From: Podocnemis expansa
Lineage: Eukaryota; Chordata; Testudines; Podocnemididae
Assembly: GCA_007922195.1 (NCBI GenBank)
Contig: ML681991.1
Span: forward strand, 48,243,742 to 48,307,741
Reading direction: 5' to 3'
DNA: 64,000 nt
Shown here piece by piece: positions 36,799 through 46,235 of this stretch. The notes beneath the pieces were generated by a model. That model was not told the DNA's origin. It did not search any database and worked only from the letters and a program-made list of their open reading frames with translations. A program made the position numbers and the translations under genes. Position 1 is the first letter of the stretch. Each line of letters begins with the position of its first letter.

Positions 36799-36824
36799 CA
36801 AAGGGACAGCTGTGTTAGTCTAGT
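36799..36824 (-). mobile_element. Penelope-like 3' end scrap at the provirus boundary
   Basis: CCAAAGGGACAGCTGTGTTAG and the next five bases match the terminal bases of the repeat at 14,065 and 22,872. It stops five bases before the retroviral primer-binding site. Confidence 0.6.
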
Positions 36825-36829
36825 CAATC

Positions 36830-36847
36830 TGGCGACTCTGCCGGGAC
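36830..36847 (+). promoter_or_regulatory. Retroviral primer-binding site (putative tRNA-Arg type)
   Basis: TGGCGACTCTGCCGGGAC starts with TGG, as tRNA 3' ends require, and lies at the start of the internal region. By memory the closest tRNA 3' end is an arginine tRNA (AGAGTCG-CCA end), with a few mismatches in the T stem; tentative. Confidence 0.5.
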
Positions 36848-37166
36848 CCTCTGCTTGCCAATGCCACCCCAGGGACCAGTGATTCGCCACTCGCCAGAAC
36901 CTTGGATCATTTGGGTTCCCCTGAGGGCACCTTCCTGAACCTTGGGGTCAGTGAGGCTGTAAAGTGTTCAGGGTTTTGAAACCCACAACAGGATGGACAG
37001 TCCTCTAACAACTTCCCCACGCTTCAAATTTGTTTCTGTGAGTATCTGATAAGTTTCCTCGAGGAGCGGAAGCTGCAGGTGAGTCTTGGGGTCTTGGAAC
37101 ATCACTAGGACGTCCCCGATAAGGAATCAAAAGCAAGGGACACCAGTGTCATAACAGGATTAGGAG

Positions 37167-38639
37167 ATGGGGACCAGCAGGAGTAAGATCCCAGCAGGCT
37201 CGCCCATGAAAAAATTCCAGCAGGCATGGGAGCAGGGAAGGCTCCTGGTACAGCCTGGGATGTCTAAGAAATGGGCTGTGTTTTTAAGCAGAAACTGGGA
37301 AAGGTTTCTAGATGATCAGGGTAGAGTAATTTGGCCAGAGTGGGAAATCTTTGATTATTGCAAACTGAAACTCTTGCGATTGCGATTAGAAGACCTGGCA
37401 AATGGATTAGTGGTATTGTTGGGACGAACTCTCGGATGGAGTTTGTCTTGACAATGCCTCATCTATGTGTACAAATCCTCACCCACCTCCATATAACTCA
37501 GCCACTCCAGCCACCCCTCCTGTGCCTCCAGGGGAAGGAGAAATGGGGTTGCATCCGCCAGTTCCACAAACCCAGACTATCCCTGTGTCTCACATGGCTC
37601 CCCTCCTGACCCGATATGTCACAGCTGGTAACCCCAGGCGAGAACATCACCTCTTTGCCCCAGGCAACCTGGTGTTATGGCAGCAACGGACACCTCCTTT
37701 CCGCACTGATCCCCAAACAGTCATAAAGCACTTGTGAACTATTGTTAGGTCCCATAATCCCTCTTGGGTGGACATTAATGAGCTCCTAGAGGCTTTTCTC
37801 TCACCCGATGAAAAAGCAGAAGTTTTGGCCCAATGTATTAAACTTGAAAACCAAGCTGGAGAAGGTAACCAACAGTGCACACCTTGGCCCCGGATTGTTC
37901 ACGGATGGGATTATAACAACGATGCTAATTGGCAAACATACGGCCAGGCTAAAGAAACCTTGTTCCTAGCTCTTGAACAAGCTTCCCAAAAACTCATCAG
38001 CTGGGAAAAATTTCATGCTATAATTCAAAAGCCTGAAGAAACCCCAGACGCTTTTTATGTCTGCCTTTGTGAGGGCACCCAGAGATTTGTTCAACTTGAT
38101 CCTGAAGCAGAAAGGGATCTTAAAGTGATCGCTTGCAGCCTTTGTAAACCAATCTGCCCCCAACATTCGCACTTATTCTCATAAGTTTTGCCCTGGCTGG
38201 AGTGGAAAAAATATAAGTGAAATTAGGGGTATTGCTTCTTATGTTTTTGAGGGGCGAAAAGAGAAAGAGTCTGTCAATGAAGAAAAGGAAAGAAGGGAAG
38301 ATTTAAGACTATTAGCCACCTCTTTGCAGGCTGCTCAACAGCGGTTTGAGCCCAGAGGAAAAGGTCGTGGGTTCCGACGGAGCAGACCCCCCCCCCCGCC
38401 AGCCTGTAAGTAGTTCATCCCCAGTCTGTTTCTATTGCAAAAAAACAGGTCATTTCAAAAACGACTGCAGGCTTTGCCAGCAGGTTGGAGACAGCAGTCC
38501 ACAATGGGCCCCAACACCAAGTGCTAACCCAGGCTTCCAGCGATCGCCAGCCCAGATGTTCCCTCCTCAGCCTCCATCTCTAACTGCGGCTCAGCTTCCG
38601 GACGCTGAGGGGCTGGATGAGTATGCTATGTCACAATGA
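37167..38639 (+). pseudogene. gag: Endogenous retroviral gag
   Basis: It starts with an ATG and Gly2 (a myristoylation-type start). A matrix-like part (37167-37451) is followed by a proline-rich part (37465-37735), a capsid-like part (about 37738-38184) with a major-homology-like stretch around EETPDAFYVCL, and a nucleocapsid part (38346-38639) with one CCHC knuckle (CFYCKKTGHFKNDC). An internal stop at 37735-37737 and at least two frame changes break it. The final UGA at 38637-38639 is in the same frame as the protease. Confidence 0.8.
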
Positions 38640-39120
38640 CGGGGCAGGGAGGGGGCTGGGAAATTGCAGAGCTCTCTAGCTGCACTGCAGGCTGTTTCAA
38701 TCCCTATCAGACACTCCACAGGAAAAGAACCTTTTGTAAACCTTGAAGTTAATGGTAAAACTTATTCTTGCTTATTAGATACTGGAGCTACTCACTCTAT
38801 GTTAAGGGTTATACATCAAGATTTGGGTTGTCATGTTGCAGGAACTGAAAGCATTATCGGAGTGGGGGGGGAAGCGATTCCCTGCCCCTCTTTCTTCAGA
38901 TGTAATTGTTTCTGTGGGTCCTCTCTCCTGTGAACATGCCTTCCTTCTTACAGAGAATTCCCCAGTCAATCTCTTGGGAAGAGATCTTTTATGTAAACTG
39001 AGAGCCACTATTCATTGTGACCCTGATAGTGTAAAATTGGACATTCCAAATTGTCTACTCCCTAATTTGGTGTTAGCTTTGTTACCCTCACAGCCTGCCT
39101 CTCTGCCAGCTGAACTCTAA
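38640..39120 (+). pseudogene. pro: Endogenous retroviral protease
   Basis: The catalytic motif LLDTGA is at about 38772-38789, with an NLLGRDLL block near 38,965. The frame shifts once around 38,870-38,900 and ends in a stop at 39118-39120. It follows the gag UGA in frame, with G-rich sequence just after the stop. Confidence 0.8.
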
Positions 39121-40101
39121 GACCTCCCCTCTGAACTATGGGGATGGTCCTCCATGGACGTTGGCCTTTTAAAATCTGCCTCACCTGTGATTATTCATAC
39201 CAAGCCTGGCCGAACTCCATGCATACCCCAATATCGTATACTCTCTGAAGCTGTTGAGCCGATACAAAAACTTATTGATGCATACCTTGCTCAACGAGTT
39301 CTCATTCCATGCACGTCACCCTGTAATACCCCTATCCTGCCTGTAAAAAAAACCAAGTTAGATAGCCAGGGAAAACCAGTATATAGGTAGGTACAGGACC
39401 TAAGAGTTGTTAATGCCTATGTCATACCTCGGACTCCTGTTGTTCCAAATCCGGCCACTATCGTTACAGGCATCCCGTGTACGGCTACATGCTTTTCAGT
39501 GATTGACCAGTATGCTGCTTTTTTTAGTATCCCGGTGCACCTGGACTCCCAGTACCTATTTGCCTTTTCTTGGGGGTCCCATCAATTCAAATGGGGGTGA
39601 TTGCCCCAGGGTTATTGCGAATCCTTGACTTTGTTTTCCCAAATATTGGTGCAGGATTTGGCCTCCATTCACCTCCTGTGCACCTTGGAATTAATCCCGT
39701 ACGTGGACAATCTCCTCCTTGCATCCCAGGACCAGGACTCGTGTCGAACCGACACTGTTGTCTTACTCAGACAATTGGCTGCTCGTGGCCACAAGGTTTC
39801 TCCCTCTAAACTTCAATTTGCACAAACCAAGGTTAAGTACCTGGGGTATATCATTGGACCGGGAACCTCAGAACTGTCAGAGGAATGTAAGTCTGCTATT
39901 CTTAAAATACCCTTACCCCAAACAAAAAATCAGGTCCGCGCACTCCTGGGAACACTTGGTTTTTGCTGCCTATGGATTCCAGCCCTAGGTGAGCTCACCA
40001 AGCCCCTAGTGGCCCTCACGGCTAAGGAGGCAGCGGAGTGTGTTCTCCCAATACCTAGGACCCCATCTGCACCCCATGGCTTATTATTCTGTCCAACTTG
40101 A
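39121..40101 (+). pseudogene. pol: Endogenous retroviral reverse transcriptase, active site YVDN
   Basis: RT blocks are present in one frame with two in-frame stops (39388-39390 and 39598-39600). The active-site motif at 39700-39711 reads YVDN, so the second catalytic Asp is Asn. QGYCESLTLFSQ upstream departs from the usual NSP-type triplet. Thumb and connection sequence (KYLGYIIGPG) follows to the stop at 40101. Confidence 0.85.
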
Positions 40102-40270
40102 TCCTGTAGCCAGGGGGGCGGTGGGCTGCATGTGGGCCCTGGCTGCCACAGTCCTTCTCTTGCAAAGATGAAAAGACCTCGTTATGGGATTCCAGCTAAC
40201 TGTTTACATGTCCCATGAGGTGTCTGCCATCCTGCTGAAGTGCCAAACCCAGGCCTTCACCCGCCAATGA

Positions 40271-42148
40271 ATGGCTAATTACGAGGCTGAACTGTTAACT
40301 ACTTCTAATCTTACTATAAAGCGTTGTAATGTTCTTAACCCTGCTACCCTGTTGCCAGAGACGGATAAAACTCTTGATTGCCATGACTGTTTACAGGTTA
40401 TTCACCATGTGGAACTCCCACGTGATGACCTTAGTGACATTCCTTTGCACAATCCTGATTGTGAATTCTTTACTGATGGCTCCTCTTATATGCTAAATGC
40501 CTGCCATGTTACATGGGCTGCTGTTGTTACTGTTCACAATGTGGTGTGGGCCTCTCCTCTTCCTAGCCACCTGGGGGCGCAAGCTGCCGAGTTAATTGCC
40601 TTAACACACACCTGCATCCATGCCCGTGGCCGGTCTGCTAACATTTATACTGACTCTAAATATGCCTTTGGTGTTTGTCATGCTACCTGTGCTTTGCGGA
40701 AGCAGAGAGGCTTTCTCATGGCAACTGGCCAGCGTATTGCTCATGCCTCACAGGTTGTTGTCCTACTGGATGCCATTCACCTTCCGGCTCAACTTGCTGT
40801 TCGTCACTACCCAGCCCATCAGAGCATCCGAAACTCGGTTGCCCAGGGTAACTCCTATGCAGATGCAACCGCCAAATGGGCAGCTTCCTTGCCGGTCCCA
40901 CTCTCTATTCATGCTCCTGTTTCCCAGGCTTCTCCTCTCTTTGACTATACAGCCCTGCTCTCCGCTGAAGAACTCAATCAGTGGCGGGTAAAGCATGAAG
41001 CCGCCTTTCATGATGGTCTCTGGTGTGTGCCTGATGGATGCCCTATCGCCCCACGCCAGCTTGTGCGTCTCCTGTGCCAACAACTTCATAGCAAGGGCCA
41101 CTGTGGTTCCCAGGCCATCGTTGATGCTGTCTGCGCTGTTTGGTTTGCCCCAGGTGTCTTCCAGGAAGCCACATGAGTGGCCAGGGCCTCCCCTACTTGC
41201 CAATCCTATAACTCTTCCAGTAGCCCAAAAGCCCACAAAGGGGGGCACCAGTGGGCCACCTTGCCGTTTGAAAAACTCCAAATTGACTTTATCCAGCTCC
41301 CACCAGCTCAAGGCTACAAGTTTGCCCTCGTTATCCGAGATCAACTCACCCACTGGCTTGAAATTTTTCCTGCCACTCATGCCTCAGCCCAAACACTGCT
41401 TAAGTGTCTTACGTGCGATATCGTCCCGCGCTTCGGACTGCCTGTTGCCATTGACTCTGACCAGGGTTCCCACTTTACTGCAGACCTCCTGACCTCCCTC
41501 TACAAAGCTTTTGGGGTGCAGGCCAGAATCCACACCCCTTACCACCTGCAATGCTTGGGGGGAGTGGAAAGGGCAAATAGGGAAATTAAAACCCTATTGG
41601 GAAAACTGTGTAAGGAGACACAACTAAAGTGGCCTCAAGTTCTGCCTATTGTATTGTTCCAACTTAGAAATCGTCCAAGGTCAGATTGTGGGTTGTCACC
41701 CTTTGAATTTCTGTTTGGCCATCCTCTAACTACTACTCAGGGTCTGGACCCATGGTCCCTGAGCCTTGTTACAGGCAATGAGGGTTTGCATGCCTATCTG
41801 CTTTCTCTTTCCAGGTCCTTTAGGTCCCTGTGGAAAACAGCTGCTGTCACCCAAACACTTCCACTGGATGAGGACCTACACCCGTTCCAACCAGGAGAAT
41901 GGATCTGGATCAAGAATTTCCAGAAGACCCCGCTGGCACCATTGTGGAATGGACCATTCCAAGTCCTGCTCACCAGCCACACTGCTGTAAAGGTTGCTGA
42001 ACGCACCGCGTGGATTCATCACATCCACGTTAAGCCCGTGGTGGTGGACCACAGCCACCCAACCCCACTTGCTGTACCACCGCTCAGACTCCACAAAGAC
42101 CCTCAGTCTGACTTGTGGTTCCTCGGAACATTGTTTACTGAGCCTTGA
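40271..42148 (+). pseudogene. pol: Endogenous retroviral RNase H and integrase
   Basis: RNase H spans about 40,450-40,890 with its four acidic residues visible (FFTDGS, AAELIAL, IYTDSK, SYADAT). The integrase has the HX3H half of its zinc finger (LHSKGH), but the first Cys of the CXXC half reads Ser (SPTC), and an in-frame stop lies at 41174-41176. The catalytic core keeps D, D and E (QIDFI, IDSDQGSHF, GVERANREI). A C-terminal GPF module (NGPFQVLL) follows. Apart from the stop this is the best preserved part of the provirus. Confidence 0.85.
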
Positions 42149-42159
42149 AAAAACCAGTA

Positions 42160-42327
42160 ATGGTTATAAAAAGCAGTTTCACTTATAACACAGTGCTGAC
42201 TCAAGGGGTAACAATTGGTCTAACAATAGGGATAGTGGCTGTGTTGGTTGTGCTCGGGGTGGCATTTTGCCTGTGCATATGTTGTTTAAGAGTTGTTAGA
42301 AGAATGCAAGAGGACGGATTGTTTTAA
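42160..42327 (+). CDS. Small single-pass membrane ORF between pol and env
   Basis: From the ATG at 42160 the frame encodes 55 residues: a short polar N terminus, one strongly hydrophobic segment of about 23 residues (starting VTIGLTIGIVAVLVV), a CLCICC cluster and a basic tail. It starts 12 bases after the pol stop and ends before env. I do not recognise it; it could be an accessory protein, a relic of another env segment, or chance. Confidence 0.35.
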   Translation: MVIKSSFTYNTVLTQGVTIGLTIGIVAVLVVLGVAFCLCICCLRVVRRMQEDGLF

Positions 42328-42413
42328 GCGTTTACCGTCAAAAGTGTTCCCACAGGTAGGACCCTACCAGTGGTTTCCTGTGCTAAAGTATTTCTCACTC
42401 ACCCTCATTGATC

Positions 42414-43728
42414 ATGAAGCTCCTACAATGGGTTTTTATTGTGCTATGCCTGACACTGCTTATAGCATCGCAGCTCAGTGCTGACCGTAATATTTTTGTT
42501 GAATTAGCTCGTACCAGCCTCAATAGTTCCCAATTTTGTGTTGCCCCTTCTTTTACTGTAGGAGGGGTGGACCCGACACACACTTGCTTCTATGGTGTTC
42601 CTGTCCATTTCTCTCAGTGGGTCAACATTACTCACCCCTCCAGCTGGGAGAAAAAAGATAGAGGTGGCAAATATCCCACTGCCACTGCTTTCTGGCTTTC
42701 TGGGTGGTTTTGGAAGAGACCTGGCAAGCCTGATGCCTGGACCAACCAGCACCAATTAAAACTACAACTTATGGGAGTTGGCCCCCTGAAGGACTGTGTA
42801 TGCTTTACAGTTCCCACCTCATTCCCTTCTCCTCAGGGGTTAGTGATTCTCCTGAAAGGTTTAAACTGCACCTCCATTTTTTATACCTGGTATATCTCTA
42901 TTGATGTGTTCCTCCCCCAAGGATTCATGTTGCGTTGTGGCAACACGTCCTATTCCTGTGTTCCCGCAAATGCTAGTGGAGGACCTTGTTCTATTGGCCA
43001 TCTCACTTCTCTCTATGCTCTCCCCTGGCCCGAGTCCTGCCCTGATATCTCTCACCCCTGCAGAACGCATCACTCTCTGCCTCCTGACTGTGACAGCAAC
43101 TTTCATTTACTCTCCAAGGCTGAGGTCGTAACCCTGGCTGTTTCCCTTGTGGGCGTCCCTGATTTAGCCATGGGAGGCTACCTAAGCCTTACAAGGGTTG
43201 CCTGTGCTTTGGATAAATCCATAAACAAAACCTCTTCCCTTATCCATCTCTTAAATGAGGAGCAGGCAGAACTCCGTCAGGCTATCCTGCAAAACAGGGT
43301 TGCCTTGGATTATTTGCTATTAAGGGTAGGTCATGGGTGTCAGGAGTTTGCTGGTCTTTGCTGCTTAATCTTACTGATAATTCTCACTGCATTGACTCTC
43401 GCTTACAGGACCTTCATGACCTAGAATGTCATATGACGCAGCAACAGGACGCTGCCCTCTTATCCTGGTTGTGATCTTGGTTTCCGGACCTGGGTGCTTG
43501 GGGTGGCGGCTCGTCTCTGGGTTTATTTGCCTTCTGTTTTTGTTCATAGGTCTCTATGCACTATTCAGGTGTTTATCCTCCCTACCAGCTCTTTTGCACT
43601 CCTCAAGGCCTCACTGGCTGGAGGCAGCAATAATGTCCCTTGCCCTCTGGCGTCCCAACAGGGACATCACCATGTCCCCGCAGCAAATCGCTCACATTTG
43701 TGCTAACTTAGATTCTCACTACCTGTGA
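42414..43728 (+). pseudogene. env: Endogenous retroviral env, frame-broken
   Basis: The ATG at 42414 opens a signal peptide, a short surface region and the start of the transmembrane subunit, ending in a heptad-type stretch and a CX6CC motif (C-QEFAGL-CC) near 43,340-43,365. Directly after the CC the open frame becomes hydrophobic and stops at 43422-43424. The expected ectodomain continuation lies in the +2-offset frame from about 43,367, and the real membrane anchor and tail appear in the third frame (43,426-43,728). The open part is 336 codons, short for the family. No clear furin site is visible. Non-functional. Confidence 0.8.
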
Positions 43729-43757
43729 GCCTATGGAAAACGCGTTTTCATAGGCTC

Positions 43758-43768
43758 AAAGGGTGGAG
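43758..43768 (+). promoter_or_regulatory. Polypurine tract
   Basis: AAAGGGTGGAG directly precedes the 3' LTR, as required for plus-strand priming. Confidence 0.75.
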
Positions 43769-44230
43769 TGTGAGGGGAAAAATGCTATGTGATAGCATTT
43801 CTGAAACAAACCAGAGCAAGCCATTTTGACTTCCTTAGCCCTAGCACAGCCATCCTAGTGACCTTGGCTCAAGCAAAAGCATTTTGATAATATTTAGCAA
43901 TTTCAGCTGGTCAGCTAGAAAAGCAGGAACAACAGCTGAAATACCAGTCCAATGGTCTTTCCTGTTTTTCCTTGCCTTAAGCCGTATATGGTAGTATTGT
44001 ATGAGCCCCTTTAACTAATAATATGCAGCTTTGAAGCATATTATTAACCTTATTTGGAACCTTTGATGTAATCCTGTAAGTTGTTTGTGTGTGTGCATAA
44101 ATATCATAAAAAACGGTCCCTAGCGGCCAGCCGAAACCAGAAGCTCTTGGTGCCAATAAACCTGTGACTCTTCCTCCTGTTGTCCAGCTCCTTAATTAAC
44201 CAGAGCAGAGAACGAACAATTTCTCTAACA
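43769..44230 (+). mobile_element. 3' LTR of the provirus
   Basis: It starts TGTGAGGGG after the polypurine tract and ends CTCTAACA (TG...CA); 462 bases. AATAAA at 44155-44160 sits about 70 bases from the end. A TATA-like TAAATATC lies near 44,099. No second copy exists in the window. Confidence 0.8.
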
Positions 44231-44300
44231 ATACAACATACTGGGTACAAGCCAAGTTGCTATGCTGACATTGCTTAGTGCTTGCATCAGTGGCCCTATG

Positions 44301-44920
44301 CAATGTTCCCTCTAAGGGGAGAGGGCAGCTGAGCAACTCTGGTTGCTCACTGCGCTCCCCCCCCGCGGGGCCCGCTGCACAGCCCCTTCTCCCGCTCCTG
44401 ACAGCCCCCCCGCTCCCAGCATTGCCCCCCCGCTCCTGACAGCCCCCCCGCACCCACTAGCCCCCCCCCGCTCCCGGCATCGCCCCCCGCACCTGCTAGC
44501 CCCCCCCAACTCCCGGCATCACCGCCCCGCNNNNNNNNNNNNNNNNNNNNNNNNNNNNNNNNNNNNNNNNNNNNNNNNNNNNNNNNNNNNNNNNNNNNNN
44601 NNNNNNNNNNNNNNNNNNNNNNNNNNNNNNCCCCCCCCCCCACTCCCGCTCGGCCCCCCCCAACTTACCTTGGGGCTGGACTGGAGCCAGAGGGCCCAGC
44701 CATAACTCCCGGGCCAGAGGAGCTCTACAGAGCATGCCCAGATTTTCTGGGCATGCTCCATTGGAGCTTCTCTGGGTGGGAGTTTTCAAAACTCCCAGCC
44801 CCAGAGGAGTTCTGTGCGGGGACTCTGGCTGCCGGCAGTGCGCTGCCGGCAGCCTTCGCTGCGCTGGCAGCTGTGGCAGGCTGCGCTGCAGCGCGCCAGC
44901 GCAGCTTAGAGGGAACATTG
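44301..44920. mobile_element. hAT-type non-autonomous element with perfect 8 bp target duplication
   Basis: Inverted ends CAATGTTCCCTCTAAG and CTTAGAGGGAACATTG are flanked by GCCCTATG at 44293-44300 and 44921-44928. The 8-base duplication and short inverted ends fit hAT transposons. The interior is extremely C/G-rich (tandem GCTCCC-type words), contains the 100-N gap, and the right arm carries GCGCGCCAGCGCAGC-type inverted words. No transposase. Confidence 0.85.
44531..44630. other. Assembly gap (100 N)
   Basis: The N run lies in C-rich tandem sequence; size is probably a placeholder. Confidence 0.99.
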
Positions 44921-44930
44921 GCCCTATGTG

Positions 44931-45439
44931 TGCGGGGGGGTCTGTCTGTCTGTCTGGGAGTGGCTCCATGTATGCATGTCTGCCTGTCTGGGGGTGGCTG
45001 TGTGTGTGTCTGTCTTTCTGCTTGTCTGGGGGTGGCTGTGTGTGTGTGTGTGTGTGTGTGTCTGTCTGTCTGTCTGTGTCTGTCTGGGGATGGCTCTGTG
45101 TGTGTGTCTGTCTGTGTGTGTGTCTGTCTGTCTGATTGGGAGTGTCTCTGTGTATGTGTCTGTCTGGGGGGGTGCCTCTGTGTGTGTGTGTGTGTGTCTG
45201 TCTCTCTGTCTGAGGTGGCTGTGTGTGTGTGTCGGTCTGTCTGGGGGAGCCTCTGTGTGTGTGTCTGTCTGTCTGTCTCTCTGTCTGGGGTGGCTGTGTG
45301 TGTGGGGGGGTCTGTTTGGGGTGGCTCTGTGTGTGTTTCTGTGTCTATCTGTCTGGGGGTGGCTGTGTGTGTGTGTCTGCCTGTCTGGGGGTGGCTGTGT
45401 GTGTCTGTCTTTCTTTCTTTCTGCCTGTTTGGGGGTAGC

Positions 45440-45470
<31 letters not shown>

Positions 45471-45545
45471 GGGGGTGCCTCTGTGTGTGTGTGTGTGTGT
45501 GTCTGTCTGTTTGGAGGTGTCTGTGTGTGTGTGTCTGGGGGTGGT
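44931..45545. repeat. TG/CTGT-rich minisatellite
   Basis: Units of about 40-60 bases combine CTGTCTGTCTGGGGGTGGCTG with runs of TG. It begins within a few bases of the right flank of the hAT element. It keeps several long frames open on both strands, which are artefacts. Confidence 0.9.
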
Positions 45546-45949
45546 TATTGGGTGGCCCACCCATGCGGAGGGGGGGGCACCTGTGCTGGAGGGCTCTGGG
45601 GCCAGCAAACTAAACTCTAACCCCTGTAGCAGGGGTAGTTTAGGCAACCCCTGGCAAAAAGCCTTCCCACCCATCCGCTGATTTCTCCAGCCAACCCACG
45701 GTTGGGCTCCTTCCCCACCCACTTCCCCAAATCCCGGGCATCTTCCCAGCTGACCCCCACCTCCACACGTCCCCCGCTTCCCACTCCGACCCCACTAAAA
45801 TCCCCCTTTCCTGCTTGCCTGGCCACTGCAACTGCTCCCTGGCCACAGGCTGCTACCACCCAAACCATCATCAGGGCAGGAAATTTCAAACTGATCTAGC
45901 CCAATGCAGCCCCCTGCCAGCTGGAAGACTGTGTCTTCTGGCTAGCTAG
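45546..45949. other. Unassigned C-rich spacer with a hairpin
   Basis: No gene. CTAAACTCTAACCCCTG and CAGGGGTAGTTTAG (about 45,609-45,642) form a short hairpin. Confidence 0.4.
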
Positions 45950-46033
45950 GGTCCGTGGCTGCCAGCTGTGCGCTGCCAGCAGTGGTCTGTGCGCTGGCGA
46001 ATAATTGTTGCTGCCCACGCGCATGCACACACA
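45950..46033. mobile_element. Right-end fragment of the 44301-type element
   Basis: GCTGCCAGCTGTGCGCTGCC through CAGCTTACAGGGAACATTG matches 44,825-44,920 with substitutions. The left end was not located. Confidence 0.55.
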
Positions 46034-46059
46034 GCTTACAGGGAACATTGATTTCCCGC

Positions 46060-46235
46060 TACAAGAATGATGTGAACAAAGTGGAGTTGGAGCACATGAC
46101 TCATGAAGAGAGGTTGAGGGAACTAGGCTTGCTTAGTCTGCAGAAGAGAACAGTGAGGAGAAATTTGATAGCAGACTTCAACTCCCTAAAGGGAGGTTCT
46201 AGAGAGGATTCAGCTATGCAAACAGAGAGCTGAGT
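46060..46235 (+). mobile_element. CR1-type LINE fragment, ORF2 C-terminal part
   Basis: The plus strand encodes [16 protein letters not shown] and [10 protein letters not shown], the same conserved CR1 ORF2 region as at 17,936. 5' truncated. Confidence 0.75.

Larger units (their letters stand above)
36825..44230 (+). mobile_element. Degraded gammaretrovirus-like provirus lacking its 5' LTR
   Basis: Primer-binding-like site, gag, pro, pol, a small ORF, env, polypurine tract and 3' LTR follow in order. A single CCHC knuckle, an in-frame UGA between gag and pro, and a CX6CC motif in env point to the gammaretrovirus-like class. Every gene is interrupted. The sequence upstream of 36,825 shows no match to the 3' LTR, so the 5' LTR is deleted or replaced. 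Confidence 0.9.

Noticed and set aside
44725..45722. Cys/Val-rich plus-strand and Thr/His/Gln-rich minus-strand ORFs up to 286 codons
   Set aside because: Products of the TG/CTGT minisatellite; several overlapping frames are open because the unit lacks stops.
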